A stretch of 64,000 nt of DNA from Phycisphaerales bacterium (lineage in GTDB: Bacteria > Planctomycetota > Phycisphaerae > UBA1845). The first letter of the stretch is position 1. The number at the start of each line of letters is the position of its first letter. Of the stretch, positions 1-8,196 are shown in pieces. The translations under genes and the position numbers were made by a program. A model generated the notes under the pieces. The model saw only the letters and a program-made list of their open reading frames with translations, did not search any database and was not told where the DNA came from. The stretch spans positions 1 to 64,000 of the forward strand of contig JABFSN010000074.1 of assembly GCA_013140575.1 (NCBI GenBank). Direction: 5' to 3'.

Positions 1-421
1 GCATCTTCGCTATGGCTTCCTTCAGACCTCACCTCGCGGTGACGCCCTTGCCAGTCGCTTGTCCTTCACCTCCATCAGGTTGAACAGGGGACTTCCACCC
101 CCAAGCCGCCAAACATGCTCGGCACACGTGAGGAGGGCACGCCGACTCCCCGGCAGCGTGCCCTCACTCACGAGGCGGATGAGGCATTCAGTTTTTCGTC
201 GCACGAGCTAAGTGCACTGGACCATCCAAGCACGATCCGTGCCATCTACTCGTTCGATGCCGCGCTCTATGTAACCAGCTGATAATAATGGGTTTACGAT
301 CACCGAAGGCCGGTTGCCGAATTCACAAATCGCCTCCATTCGGGTAAACCGGCGACACCCAGTTCGAGCTACTTGGGTAATATTACCCGAACATGCCCCG
401 CGTAGACGGGCGTTAGCTCGG
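1..421. other. Intergenic stretch, no supported gene
   Basis: Only short open frames overlap here on both strands, without a recognisable domain or a good ribosome binding site. I see no tRNA, no clear promoter and no repeat arm apart from the direct repeat that begins at 422. Confidence 0.5.
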
Positions 422-591
422 TGCCCCATCCTTGGCGAGAGGCGGGGGTGGGGTCGCGATGATCGAACGGTGCAGGCGACATCGCAGCAGCAGTCGCCCA
501 CATCCCAATCAGCCGCACAGCTTTCCTGATTGCCGCGCCGACCCAGCGCCGGCGGCCGTCTTGATCCAGTCGAATCTTCGTGCGCCCACCC
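422..591 (+). repeat. Direct repeat, copy 1, left of the VapBC pair
   Basis: About 170 bp that recur in the same orientation at 1384-1554 with scattered substitutions. Shared blocks include TGCCCCATCCTTGGCGA at the left end, a central CAATCAGCCGCACAG-like block (CAAATCAGCCGCACAG in copy 2), GACCCAGCGCCGGCGGCC and TGCGCCCACCC at the right end. The two copies bracket the toxin-antitoxin genes. It does not code for a recognised protein. Confidence 0.85.
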
Positions 592-679
592 GGCCCCGCC
601 GCCGACCATACCGGCTTGGCGGCACACCATGTGTCGCCCATTCATTGAACGCTGGCGGAAGGGGCCGTACAATCAACTC

Positions 680-958
680 GTGAGTTCCACGGCGGATGAA
701 ATCTACGCGCGGCAGATCGGGCGTCTCACGGACGAAGAAAAGCTCCGACTCGTGGAGTTGATCGCGCACGAACTCGGCTCCAGAAATGGCGGTCGGTCCG
801 TGAGCGAACCTCTGAATACCGCACTGTGTCAGGCCGCGCGCGACCGGTTTCGCCGCCATGCCGGTGCGGTGAGCCTCGGGCACGCCACCGGCGCGGACAA
901 CGAACGCATTGACGCGGACCTGGGTCGCGAATACGGCTCAGGTCTCGAGTCCCCTTGA
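680..958 (+). CDS. Probable VapB-type antitoxin (92 aa)
   Basis: A small protein directly upstream of a PIN-domain toxin, so it is most likely the cognate antitoxin. It should bind and neutralise the toxin and bind its own promoter. The proposed start is GTG at 680, because the longer open frame upstream lies inside the direct repeat. The N-terminal part (TADEIYARQIGRLTDEEKLR) is helical and charged, as in addiction-module antitoxins that begin with a dimerising helix. The C-terminal part is poorly conserved, as expected for toxin-wrapping tails. Its TGA overlaps the toxin ATG (TGATG), a sign of translational coupling. The DNA-binding fold cannot be assigned by eye. The function is inferred from position. 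Confidence 0.6.
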   Translation: MSSTADEIYARQIGRLTDEEKLRLVELIAHELGSRNGGRSVSEPLNTALCQAARDRFRRHAGAVSLGHATGADNERIDADLGREYGSGLESP

Positions 959-1347
959 TGTTCTTGGACACCTCCGGGCTCCTTTGCTACCTGCACCGCG
1001 ACGAACCGCAATACGCCGAGGCCGTGGCTCACTTTGACGCATCCCAGTCCAAGCTCACTCATAACTACGTCATCGCCGAATTCGTCGCGCTGGCGAGCGC
1101 CCGCCGTTTCCCACGCGTTGCGGCGCTATCATTCGCGTCCGAACTTCTCGACCATCCGGACGTCGAGGTCATCTGGGTGACGCAACCTCTCCATCGCGCC
1201 GCCAGGCATCTGCTGACGACCCAACTCGACAAGACCTACTCGCTTTGCGACGCGATCAGCTTCCTGGTGATGCGCGAGCGGAGCACGATCGACGCGCTCA
1301 CGACGGACCGACATTTCGCGCAGGCGGGGTTTCGCGCCATGTTGTAA
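958..1347 (+). CDS. PIN-domain toxin, VapC-like (129 aa)
   Basis: A PIN-fold ribonuclease, the toxin half of a type II module; family members cleave RNA, often tRNA. All four acidic metal-binding positions are visible: D4 in the opening MFLDTSG, E41 in NYVIAEF, D98 in SLCDAISF and D117 in LTTDRHF. Length is typical of VapC. The start is the ATG that overlaps the antitoxin stop; an in-frame TTG one codon earlier is less likely. The module sits between two direct repeats, which suggests a mobile cassette. Confidence 0.88.
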   Translation: MFLDTSGLLCYLHRDEPQYAEAVAHFDASQSKLTHNYVIAEFVALASARRFPRVAALSFASELLDHPDVEVIWVTQPLHRAARHLLTTQLDKTYSLCDAISFLVMRERSTIDALTTDRHFAQAGFRAML

Positions 1348-1383
1348 GTCAGGCGCAGGATGAGCGGGTGCTCCTGCTCCGGC

Positions 1384-1554
1384 TGCCCCATCCTTGGCGA
1401 TAGCCAAGCGTGGCGTCACGATGATCGAACGGAGCAGGCAACATCGCAGCACCAGTCGCCCACATTCCAAATCAGCCGCACAGCGTTCCTGATTTCCGCG
1501 CCGACCCAGCGCCGGCGGCCGCCTTGGTCCCGTCGAATCATCGTGCGCCCACCC
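1384..1554 (+). repeat. Direct repeat, copy 2, right of the VapBC pair
   Basis: Second copy of the element at 422-591, in the same orientation. It starts 36 bp after the vapC stop. The similarity stops abruptly at TGCGCCCACCC. Confidence 0.85.
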
Positions 1555-1667
1555 ATCGCTGCGCGAGGGATGGACCACCCGGCACCAGCACCCGTCACCC
1601 GCCAACTTGCCGCCGGACGGCCCACCTGGAGCGCGGGCGATGCGGGCACGTCGGCGGATGGACTCTT

Positions 1668-1695
1668 GGGACGCCGCGCCTCGGCGCGGCGTCCC
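1668..1695. repeat. Perfect 13-bp inverted repeat with 2-nt centre
   Basis: GGGACGCCGCGCC, then TC, then GGCGCGGCGTCCC. The two arms match perfectly. There is no T-run after it, so it is more likely one of the dispersed palindromes of this genome than an intrinsic terminator. Confidence 0.7.
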
Positions 1696-1765
1696 CGCAC
1701 CAATAAATTTTTCCGGCCTAACGTCGTGTGGCCGCCGGGGTTAGGCCGGGCGCCGAACTTTCGAT

Positions 1766-1794
1766 TTGACCGGACCGTATATTCGGCATATGTT
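1766..1794 (+). promoter_or_regulatory. Putative sigma70-type promoter upstream of the small transporter gene
   Basis: TTGACC at 1766-1771, a 17-bp spacer, then TATGTT at 1789-1794. It lies about 100 bp before the start of the transporter gene, in an AT-richer patch. Predicted by eye only. Confidence 0.45.
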
Positions 1795-1892
1795 AGGTAT
1801 GGCGACATTCGGGCGATTTGCGAACCGGCGGCCGATGGGTTACGCATGGCGGGCGCGTTTCGCGGAACAACGGACGCGGCGGAGATTCACGA

Positions 1893-2294
1893 ATGGCGGG
1901 CATACATGGGCTGGCGTTGGTGATCGCGCTGGTGCTCAACGCGGCGGCGAACCTGTTGATGAAGGTCGGCATGACCCGGGTGGCGGCGGGCGGCGGGCTG
2001 CTGGCCGACGGAATCGGCGGGGCCATCGTCAAGATCGTGACCAGCCCGGTGCTGCTGATCGGGCTGACTTGTTTCGGGCTGAACGCGGCCTGCTACATGT
2101 TCGCGCTGCAGAGCCGGGCTTTGAAAATCAGCCTGGCCTATCCGATCATGGTGGGCGGCGGCTTCGCGATCATCGCCGTCGTCGGCTACGTTTGGCTGGG
2201 TGAGCGCCTGACGACGTTGCAATCGCTGGGCGTCGGGCTGGTGTTGGCCGGTGCGTTTCTGATCGCTGTGCAAACGGAGACGGCGGTGAAGTAG
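1893..2294 (+). CDS. Small DMT-superfamily transporter, SMR/EamA-like (133 aa)
   Basis: A four-helix inner-membrane protein of small-multidrug-resistance size. The first helix reads ALVIALVLNAAANLLMKVG, then come helices around ITSPVLLIGLTCFGL-like, ISLAYPIMVGGGFAIIAVVG and LGVGLVLAGAFLIAV segments, with a YVWLGERL loop typical of the EamA/SMR families. The membrane glutamate used by EmrE in helix 1 is absent; the NAAANLLMK sequence there is closer to the ArnE/EamA-like branch that moves lipid-linked or other metabolites. The substrate is unknown. The start at ATG 1893 is chosen because GGAG lies 8 nt upstream and the protein then begins just before helix 1. Confidence 0.8.
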   Translation: MAGIHGLALVIALVLNAAANLLMKVGMTRVAAGGGLLADGIGGAIVKIVTSPVLLIGLTCFGLNAACYMFALQSRALKISLAYPIMVGGGFAIIAVVGYVWLGERLTTLQSLGVGLVLAGAFLIAVQTETAVK

Positions 2295-2380
2295 ACACCG
2301 CGCGGGACGGGATCGCGAATCCGCGAATTGGGATTCGCGTCGAGGCGGGTCATAGCGTGTCTGAAGACCCCCTCACCCTA

Positions 2381-2408
2381 CCCTCTCCCCCGATTACGGG
2401 GGAGAGGG
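2381..2408. repeat. Hairpin CCCTCTCCCCC/GGGGGAGAGGG
   Basis: Perfect 11-bp arms around a GATTAC loop, preceded by CCCCCTCACCCTA. This type of C-rich palindrome occurs between genes in many bacteria. Here it separates the transporter gene from acpS and could attenuate read-through, but no T-run follows it. Confidence 0.7.
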
Positions 2409-2463
2409 GAAAAAGACATCGCGAACGATTCGGGATTGGTTCTTGCGTCGGGGCGGGCAAACG

Positions 2464-2853
2464 ATGGGCGTTGTGGGGCATGGTATTGATCTGGTCGAAT
2501 GCGCGCGGATCGCGGGCGTGCTGGAACGGCACGGCGAGCGGTTCATGAACCGCATTCTGACCGAAACCGAACGCGAAACCGCGTCGCGATTCGCCGACCC
2601 GGTTCCACACGTAGCCGGGCGGTTCGCGGCCAAGGAGGCCGTTCTGAAAATGCTGGGGACTGGGCTGCGCGGGCAGATCGGCTGGACGGACATCGAGATC
2701 GTCAACGACGTGTTGGGTCAACCGCAGGTGACGCTGCAGGGTGAATGCCGACGGATCGCGGCCGAACGGGGCATCGAACGGGTGTTGCTGTCCATTTCGC
2801 ACACCCGCGTCCACGCGGCGGCCAGCGCGATCGGAATCGGCGATTCGTCGTAA
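2464..2853 (+). CDS. acpS: Holo-[acyl-carrier-protein] synthase (129 aa)
   Basis: Transfers 4'-phosphopantetheine from CoA to the serine of acyl carrier protein, which is essential for fatty-acid synthesis. The family signature is complete: GHGIDLVE with the metal ligand D9, the RFAAKEAVLKMLGTG block with E58 in its usual place, and the C-terminal LLSISHTRVHAAA. The length is that of the family. The ATG at 2464 places GHGID at residues 5-9, as in characterised AcpS. It stands alone; the next gene is convergent. Confidence 0.95.
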   Translation: MGVVGHGIDLVECARIAGVLERHGERFMNRILTETERETASRFADPVPHVAGRFAAKEAVLKMLGTGLRGQIGWTDIEIVNDVLGQPQVTLQGECRRIAAERGIERVLLSISHTRVHAAASAIGIGDSS

Positions 2854-2914
2854 TGGCGACGATCGAGCGTCGCGCCGAATCGTCGACGGGAGCGCGGACG
2901 TCCGCGAGCCGCCG

Positions 2915-2943
2915 GGCATGGCCACGCAAGCGTGGTCCATGCC
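2915..2943. repeat. Hairpin GGCATGGCCACGC/GCGTGGTCCATGCC
   Basis: Inverted repeat with near-perfect 13-bp arms around AA, followed by CACCCAAGGCGTGGGCGGTGCC, which contains related half-palindromes. It lies between the convergent acpS and the PhnP-like gene. Confidence 0.65.
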
Positions 2944-3008
2944 ACCCAAGGCGTGGGCGGTGCCGTGCGTCGCGTGGGCGGTGCCACGTGGCGGCCGTTG
3001 CGGAGGAT

Positions 3009-3788
3009 TCAGGCGGCGGCGGTGACGATTTGGCCGTCGAACGCGAGGGCCATGGTGGGCGGCAAAACGGCGTTGGTTTCGGCGTGCTTGAGTTCGTGGG
3101 CGATGTGGGTGAATAACGTTTGCCGGGCACCGATGCGTGTTGCGTGTTCGACGGCTTGGTCGAGCGTGAAATGGGTGGGATGGGGCGTGCGGCGGAGGGC
3201 GTCGAGAATCAGCACGTCGAGGTTTTCGAGCAACGGATATGATTCGTCGGGAATCAAACTGCAATCGGTGCAGTACGCCACCGATCCGAATCGGAATCCC
3301 AACACCGGCAGCGGGCCGTGGAACAGGGGAATGGGCACGACGCGCCGGCCGCAGGCGTCGAACGGTTGGTGCTCGATGGTCTGCATTTCCAGCCGCGGGG
3401 TGTGTGACGGGTAGTCCGGGTTATCGCGAAATGCGTACGGGAACATGCGCACCAACGCGTCGCCGGTTTTGGCGTTGGCGTAGCAGGGCAGCGCCTTTTT
3501 CATGATCCAATTAAATCGCCGCAGATCGTCGAGACCGCAGACGTGATCGGCATGGTGGTGGGTGTACAGCACGGCGTCGACGCGGCGGACGCCACAGGCG
3601 AGACATTGCAATCGGAATTCCGGCGTCGTATCCACGAGAAGAACGCAGTCGCCGTAGTCGACGGCGATGCTGGGACGGGTGCGTTTGTCGCGGGGATCGG
3701 GCGACGTGCAGACCTCGCAATCGCAGGCCACCATGGGCACGCCGTGCGAAGTTCCGGTGCCGAGCAGAATGACCTTCAGCGGTTTGAT
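3009..3788 (-). CDS. MBL-fold metal-dependent hydrolase, PhnP-like (about 259 aa, non-canonical start)
   Basis: A metallo-beta-lactamase-fold phosphodiesterase-type enzyme related to PhnP. The metal site THHHADH is followed by GLDDLR, then the later histidine in PIPLFHGP, the acidic ligand in YCTDCSL and a final H in LFTHIAHE. The N-terminal strand and loop (KVILLGTGTSHGVP) and the CDCEVC cysteine pair are family hallmarks. They lie upstream of the first possible GTG at 3740. Between the preceding in-frame stop and that GTG there is no ATG, GTG or TTG. ATC at 3788 has GGGGAG 7 nt upstream; CTG at 3779 is the alternative. The start given here is the ATC. The fold is certain; substrate and exact start are not. 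Confidence 0.8.
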   Translation of the reverse strand: MKPLKVILLGTGTSHGVPMVACDCEVCTSPDPRDKRTRPSIAVDYGDCVLLVDTTPEFRLQCLACGVRRVDAVLYTHHHADHVCGLDDLRRFNWIMKKALPCYANAKTGDALVRMFPYAFRDNPDYPSHTPRLEMQTIEHQPFDACGRRVVPIPLFHGPLPVLGFRFGSVAYCTDCSLIPDESYPLLENLDVLILDALRRTPHPTHFTLDQAVEHATRIGARQTLFTHIAHELKHAETNAVLPPTMALAFDGQIVTAAA

Positions 3789-3916
3789 CGGCGGTCTCCC
3801 CGGTCACCAGCGCGCGCCGAGCGCGGATCATTGGGAGCGCATCCTAACCGGGTAACGGCATGGTGACCAACCAAGCGCGGTTGACGGCGAATGGAGCGGG
3901 CGGGACACTGGTTTGC

Positions 3917-5020
3917 ATGATGGGAATTGTTTGGTCACGTTTCCGAGTGCCCGCGGTCGTCGCGGCCTGTGCCGCCACCGCGCTCACCCTGTTGGGATGC
4001 GAAACGGGCGAAACGCCGTCGCGTACGGTGGACGACGCATGGGTGAAGCCGCAGTCGTTGAGCGGATCGCCCGGTGGATCGACACCGACGAGCAAACCGA
4101 CACCGCCGCCGTCGAGACAGGCGGTCAAGGGGGCCATCGCCATGGTCAACGGTCGACCCATCGCGCGGACGCAAGTGGTGGAGCTGCTGTTGGAGGCGCA
4201 CGGCGTCGGGCTGCTCGAACAGTTGATCGTGCTGGATCGGGCGGAACAACTGGCCGCCGATCGCGGCATTACCGTGACGCAGGCGGACGTGGACGTCGAA
4301 CACGAGCGGGCGCTCGAGAAATTAATGGGCAAACACGCGGCCGACACGCCGCCTGAATTGCGCCTGCGGGCGGGCGAAACGCTGCTGGACGAACTGCTGT
4401 CGCAGCGGAACATCTCGCGAGCGGAATTCACGCTGGTGACGCGGCGAAACGCGATTCTGCGAAAGATCGTCCACCAGGAACTGACGTTCACCGAGGAGCA
4501 GTTGCGTCAGGAACATGCCCGCACGTACGGCTATCGCGTCGAAATCCGGCATGTGCAGGTGGCCAGCGCGGCGGAGGCCGATCGGATTCTGCGGCAGATC
4601 AACGCCGGCGTCACCATCGCCGAACTGGCCCGGTTGTACAGCGTGAACCGTGCGTCGGGCGAAGCCGGCGGCCTGTTGCCGCCGTTCACGGCCGACGATG
4701 CGGAAGTGCCGGAATTGCTGCGGCGAACGGCATTCGCGTTGAAGCCGGGCGAGCGGTCGGGTCCGATCCACGTTGACGAATGGTTTCATGTGATTGAGGT
4801 CGAGCAACTACTTCCGGCGAAGGATGTGTTGTTCGAGACGGCGCGGGCGGAACTGGAACGCGGTCTGCGCGAGCGGTCGTCCGATGCGGCCATGCAGGAA
4901 TGGTACGTGCGTTTGTTCAACGAAGCGGCGATTGAGGTAACCGAGGCGAAGCTGCGGGATGTGTTCTTCAAGAAGCACCCGGACCATCGTTCGGCACCGA
5001 AGGAAGTGACGGCGAAGTAG
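3917..5020 (+). CDS. PpiC/SurA-like peptidyl-prolyl isomerase lipoprotein (about 367 aa)
   Basis: A probable periplasmic folding factor. The N-terminus is a lipoprotein signal (VVAACAATALTLLGCETG). A proline/serine/threonine linker follows, then a SurA_N-like helical region starting at IAMVNGRPIARTQVVELLLE. A parvulin domain runs from about residue 205 (YRVEIRHVQVASAAEADRIL) through RLYSVNRASGEAGGLLPPF to RSGPIHVDEWFHVIEVEQ. The start is set at the double ATG (3917/3920) because this leaves a normal signal peptide; an ATG at 3860 would add 19 residues before it. Isomerase activity is inferred from the family. Confidence 0.85.
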   Translation: MMGIVWSRFRVPAVVAACAATALTLLGCETGETPSRTVDDAWVKPQSLSGSPGGSTPTSKPTPPPSRQAVKGAIAMVNGRPIARTQVVELLLEAHGVGLLEQLIVLDRAEQLAADRGITVTQADVDVEHERALEKLMGKHAADTPPELRLRAGETLLDELLSQRNISRAEFTLVTRRNAILRKIVHQELTFTEEQLRQEHARTYGYRVEIRHVQVASAAEADRILRQINAGVTIAELARLYSVNRASGEAGGLLPPFTADDAEVPELLRRTAFALKPGERSGPIHVDEWFHVIEVEQLLPAKDVLFETARAELERGLRERSSDAAMQEWYVRLFNEAAIEVTEAKLRDVFFKKHPDHRSAPKEVTAK

Positions 5021-5040
5021 GGCAACGTAACGCAACGGCA

Positions 5041-5240
5041 GGGCGCGTTCCACCCGCCGAGACCTTCCGCGCCGCGGGCGCGCGCCCGCGGACAACGCGG
5101 ACGGGCAACGGTCGCGGGTCACGAAATCACCGGGCTCGCGCCCGGTGCTCTGAAAACCGGTGCGGCGGATGGAGCTCGCCCCACGGTCGCGGCGGGTGGA
5201 ACCCGCCCTACGAATACCGGCGGGTGAAGCCCGCTCCACC
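5041..5240. repeat. Cluster of dispersed palindromes upstream of adk
   Basis: At least four short inverted repeats follow one another: CCGCGGGCGCGCGCCCGCGG, CACCGGGCTCGCGCCCGGTG (5128-5147, followed by CTCTGA), GGCGGGTGGAACCCGCC and GCGGGTGAAGCCCGC. The second is an exact 20-mer that recurs at 12773-12792 and, reverse-complemented, at 62082-62101. Confidence 0.75.
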
Positions 5241-5261
5241 GAAAACGGGACATTGTCGCTA

Positions 5262-5867
5262 ATGGCTAATGCCAGGTTCAACGCGGTCTTGTTGTTCGGC
5301 GGTCCCGGATGCGGCAAGGGGACGCAGGGGGCGGCGCTGGCCGGTCTGCCCAACATTCGCCATCTGGCCATGGGCGACATTTTCCGCGCCCTCGATAAAC
5401 AGAGTGACATTGGCCGGGAGTTTCTGTCGTATTCAACGAAGGGGTTGCTGGTTCCCGACGAATTGACCGTGCGTGTCTGGAAGGCGCACATCGAAGCGAT
5501 GGTCAAGGATGGGCGGGTGCGGCGCGACTACCACACGCTGTTGCTGGACGGCATTCCACGGACGACGCAGCAGGTGGGATTGATGAAACCGCACGTGGAC
5601 GTTGTCAAGATCGTGTATCTCGTCGTGCCGGATCAGAACGTTCTGATTCAGCGGTTAAAAGGACGCGCGTTGAAGGGCAACCGGCCGGACGATGCGGATG
5701 AAAAGGTGATCCGCGAGCGACTGCGGGTCTATGATGAGTCGACCGCGCCGGTGCTCGACGGGTATGACAAGTCACTGGTGGCGCGGATCAACGCCGATCA
5801 GTCGCCGTTCGCGGTTCTGCGGGATATTGCAGATTGTCTGTCGAGATGCGTATCGGGCGATATTTGA
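5262..5867 (+). CDS. adk: Adenylate kinase (201 aa)
   Basis: Interconverts ATP + AMP and 2 ADP in the cytoplasm. The P-loop GGPGCGKGTQ is at residues 13-22, followed by the AMP-binding region HLAMGDIFRAL and the nucleoside-monophosphate-kinase signature LLLDGIPRTTQQ. The LID is of the short type (RALKGNRPDDADEKVIRERL), without zinc cysteines. The ATG at 5262 directly precedes the P-loop strand; the longer open frame upstream runs through intergenic palindromes and is not credible. No clear Shine-Dalgarno is visible. Confidence 0.9.
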   Translation: MANARFNAVLLFGGPGCGKGTQGAALAGLPNIRHLAMGDIFRALDKQSDIGREFLSYSTKGLLVPDELTVRVWKAHIEAMVKDGRVRRDYHTLLLDGIPRTTQQVGLMKPHVDVVKIVYLVVPDQNVLIQRLKGRALKGNRPDDADEKVIRERLRVYDESTAPVLDGYDKSLVARINADQSPFAVLRDIADCLSRCVSGDI

Positions 5868-5881
5868 ACCGGAAGGCGACC

Positions 5882-7006
5882 ATGGTCATGCGTTCGGCGG
5901 TGTCTCGATGGTTCACCGCTCGAAAACCGCTCCCTGACGCTTCAGGCTCCCTTCTCGGTCGCCTTCAGGGCTCGGAAATCCGCCGCCCTTGGCGGTGGAT
6001 GATCGTCGGTACGTCCGTGACCGTCGTGGGTTGGATTTCAGGCTGCGACATCGGGCCGATTCCACCGGACGTGGAGACGATCGCGACGGGGTTGAACAAC
6101 CCGGTCGGTCTGGCGATGACATCGGATGGCACACTCCTGGTTGCGGAAAGCGGCGCCGGGCGGATCGTTTCCATCGCCGCCGACGGCACGATGATGCCGT
6201 TCATCACCGATTTCGCGCTGGGCACGTTTTTTCCGTACGACATCGGGCCGTTGTCGATGGTGATTCAGGAGGGCGGCGCGATCATCGTGGGCGAGGGCGG
6301 CCGACCCATCGGGATGGAGCGGGTGTCGTTTTTCGATTCCGCGGGTCAACCGCTGGACGAGCCGCCGCTGACACCCATTTCCGGCGGGAATTTCCAGGGG
6401 ATGGCCGTCGATCCCGTTTCCGGCGATTTGTTCATCGCGTCGGCTAACACCAATCGACTGTATCGGGCCGCCGTCCTCGACGGTGGAATGTTCGACGCGC
6501 CGGTTGATTTCGTGGTCAACACGCTGGCCGAACCGATCGGCCGGGCGGCGCCGGCGGCCCTGGTGTTCGACACCGACGGAGTTTTATGGGTCGGATTCAG
6601 TGACTTCGTCAACGGAGGAATCGACCGATTGACGATCGCGGAGGGCGACGAACCGCCCGCCGTCGAATCGGTATACGACGCCGCCGGGCGCATGGTGACC
6701 GCGTTGGCCGTCCGCCCGTCGGATGGTGCGGTCTTGTTTGCGGAATTCCATCCGGAGCGACCCGCCGAAGCCCGCGTCGGCCGGTTCCGCGATGACGGGA
6801 CAATTGCGACGTACGCCGAAGAGTTGACGGCGCCGGCGGGTCTGGCGTTCGGCGCCGATGATGCGTTGTACGTGTCAACGCTGGGCGAGACGCCGAACGC
6901 CGATCGCGGGAGCGTTCTGAAGCTGACGCTGGAAACACCGCCGCCGGCCGAAATGGACGATGCCGTGGCGGACGATGGAATGGGCGAGTCAACCGTCAGC
7001 CCGTGA
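5882..7006 (+). CDS. Beta-propeller (NHL/SMP-30-like) lipoprotein (374 aa)
   Basis: A probable cell-envelope beta-propeller of unknown ligand. A hydrophobic stretch (IVGTSVTVVGWISGCDIG) looks like a lipoprotein signal. It is followed by repeated blades of the form GLNNPVGLAMTSDGTLLVAE, FQGMAVDPVSGDLFIAS, PAALVFDTDGVLWVGF and APAGLAFGADDALYVS. The start at 5882 has GGAAGG 5 nt upstream. However, the 39 residues before the signal include a repeat-like stretch (CTCCCTGACGCTTCAGGCTC), so ATG 5999 may be the real start. The C-terminal tail is acidic. Confidence 0.75.
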   Translation: MVMRSAVSRWFTARKPLPDASGSLLGRLQGSEIRRPWRWMIVGTSVTVVGWISGCDIGPIPPDVETIATGLNNPVGLAMTSDGTLLVAESGAGRIVSIAADGTMMPFITDFALGTFFPYDIGPLSMVIQEGGAIIVGEGGRPIGMERVSFFDSAGQPLDEPPLTPISGGNFQGMAVDPVSGDLFIASANTNRLYRAAVLDGGMFDAPVDFVVNTLAEPIGRAAPAALVFDTDGVLWVGFSDFVNGGIDRLTIAEGDEPPAVESVYDAAGRMVTALAVRPSDGAVLFAEFHPERPAEARVGRFRDDGTIATYAEELTAPAGLAFGADDALYVSTLGETPNADRGSVLKLTLETPPPAEMDDAVADDGMGESTVSP

Positions 7007-7499
7007 CCGCGTTCGACGATTCCGTCGGCGAAGGGCTCCATCACCCCGGTCAATTCAAAAACCCGATTCACCGGTGGGCAGCGCGGCAGCCGCGTGGTGA
7101 TCGGGCACATTCGAGTATTCGGGACCGGCGCATTTATCAGAACCCGCCACGCCAGTGGCGGGCCGGGCGGAACTGGTGTTCCCATTCGCAATCCGGTTCT
7201 GATTCGGCCCCGGACTCGCGTCGGGTACGTGTTTAGCGTTTCCGCCTGTGGCCTGCCACCGGCCGGCATGAATGTAGCCCCGTGTTTCAACACGGGGTAC
7301 GCCGACGTCGTGGTGGAACCGAGTCCCGAAGGGATGGCTGAACCGCCGCGCTCGCCTTCAGCCGTCCCTTCGGGACTCGCCGAATCGTAAGCATGGCGTC
7401 ATCCCAGCACTGAAGTGCTGGGCTACATTGATCGCGTCCCTGCGGGACGCCAAGCAGGTAATGCGCCCGGGGTCTGAAGTGAGTGCCGCTTCCTGACGG
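7007..7499. other. Non-coding stretch rich in hairpins
   Basis: No gene is supported. It contains CCCCGTGTTTCAACACGGGG (about 7277-7296), a long inverted repeat AGTCCCGAAGGGATGGCTGA with a matching TCAGCCGTCCCTTCGGGACT downstream (about 7321-7379), CAGCACTGAAGTGCTG (about 7407-7422) and CGTCCCTGCGGGACG. These look like dispersed palindromic repeats rather than terminators. Confidence 0.7.
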
Positions 7500-7700
7500 C
7501 TATTTTACCGCAGGACGGAAAGCGCTCGCTGCACGGAAGTGTTCGGGGCGCAAATGGGGAAACGACTCGATCAGTTCATCCACGCTCCAGCCGTTGCCGA
7601 GTCGCTCGAGGATGAACTCCACCGTGATGCGCGTGCCCTTGATGACCGGCTTGCCGCACATGACCTCGGGGTTACGTTCGATATAGTCGCTCCAAGTCAC
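7500..7700 (-). CDS. DUF433 protein, probable orphan antitoxin (66 aa)
   Basis: A small winged-helix-like DUF433 protein. The family core is clear: an opening IERNPEVMCGKPVIKGTRIT, then VEFILERLGNGWSVDELIE and SFPHLRPEHFRAA. Such proteins are often encoded next to a DUF5615 PIN-like toxin and are treated as antitoxins. No such partner lies on either side. The usual C-terminal alanine-rich helix is replaced by SAFRPAVK, so the end may be frame-shifted or truncated. It may be a remnant. Confidence 0.75.
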   Translation of the reverse strand: MTWSDYIERNPEVMCGKPVIKGTRITVEFILERLGNGWSVDELIESFPHLRPEHFRAASAFRPAVK

Positions 7701-7721
7701 TCGAAAAACTCCGAATGCGAA

Positions 7722-8060
7722 CTACCCCGGGAAGGCGTCGGGTTTCAACAGCGTGCGTTTGCCCTTCGTCTCGCGGAACTCCTCGGACGTCGGCAGCGGA
7801 TCCTTCTGCGTGTCGATGACCGGCCAATCCTTGGCGTATTTGGCGTTGATTTCCATGTATTCGGCCCAGTCGTCCGGCAGGTCGTCCTCGGTGACGATGG
7901 CCTGGACCGGGCATTCGGGGACGCACAGCCCGCAGTCGATGCACACTTCCGGGTCGATGACCAGGAAGTTCACACCTTCATGGAAACAATCCACCGGACA
8001 AACGGCCACGCAATCGGTGAATTTGCAATTGATGCACGGTTCGCCCACCACATGGGTCAT
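7722..8060 (-). CDS. fdxA: 7Fe ferredoxin, FdxA type (112 aa)
   Basis: A small electron carrier with one [3Fe-4S] and one [4Fe-4S] cluster. The two motifs are CINCKFTDCVAVCP (C9, C12, C17, C21) and CIDCGLCVPECP (C40, C43, C46, C50). By the Azotobacter FdI pattern, C9, C17 and C50 bind the 3Fe cluster, and C21, C40, C43 and C46 the 4Fe cluster. The extended C-terminal part (WAEYMEINAKYAKDWPVID and KKDPLP-like QKDPLPTSEEF) is typical of FdxA. ATG 8060 has AGGAGG 6 nt upstream, which rejects the longer open frame. Confidence 0.95.
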   Translation of the reverse strand: MTHVVGEPCINCKFTDCVAVCPVDCFHEGVNFLVIDPEVCIDCGLCVPECPVQAIVTEDDLPDDWAEYMEINAKYAKDWPVIDTQKDPLPTSEEFRETKGKRTLLKPDAFPG

Positions 8061-8196
8061 CGCACGCCTCCTGATCGAAACGACCGCTGATTCCCAGCCC
8101 GCCGGTAGACTCGCGTTGCGGTCCCCGTTTGTCAACGGGTATTTGCGAGCGGGCTTCGCGCCGGTCAGGCACGCGGCCCAATAGGTCGGCGGCCCC

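Noticed and set aside
22..204. A 60-codon minus-strand frame at the left edge
   Set aside because: No domain and no ribosome binding site.
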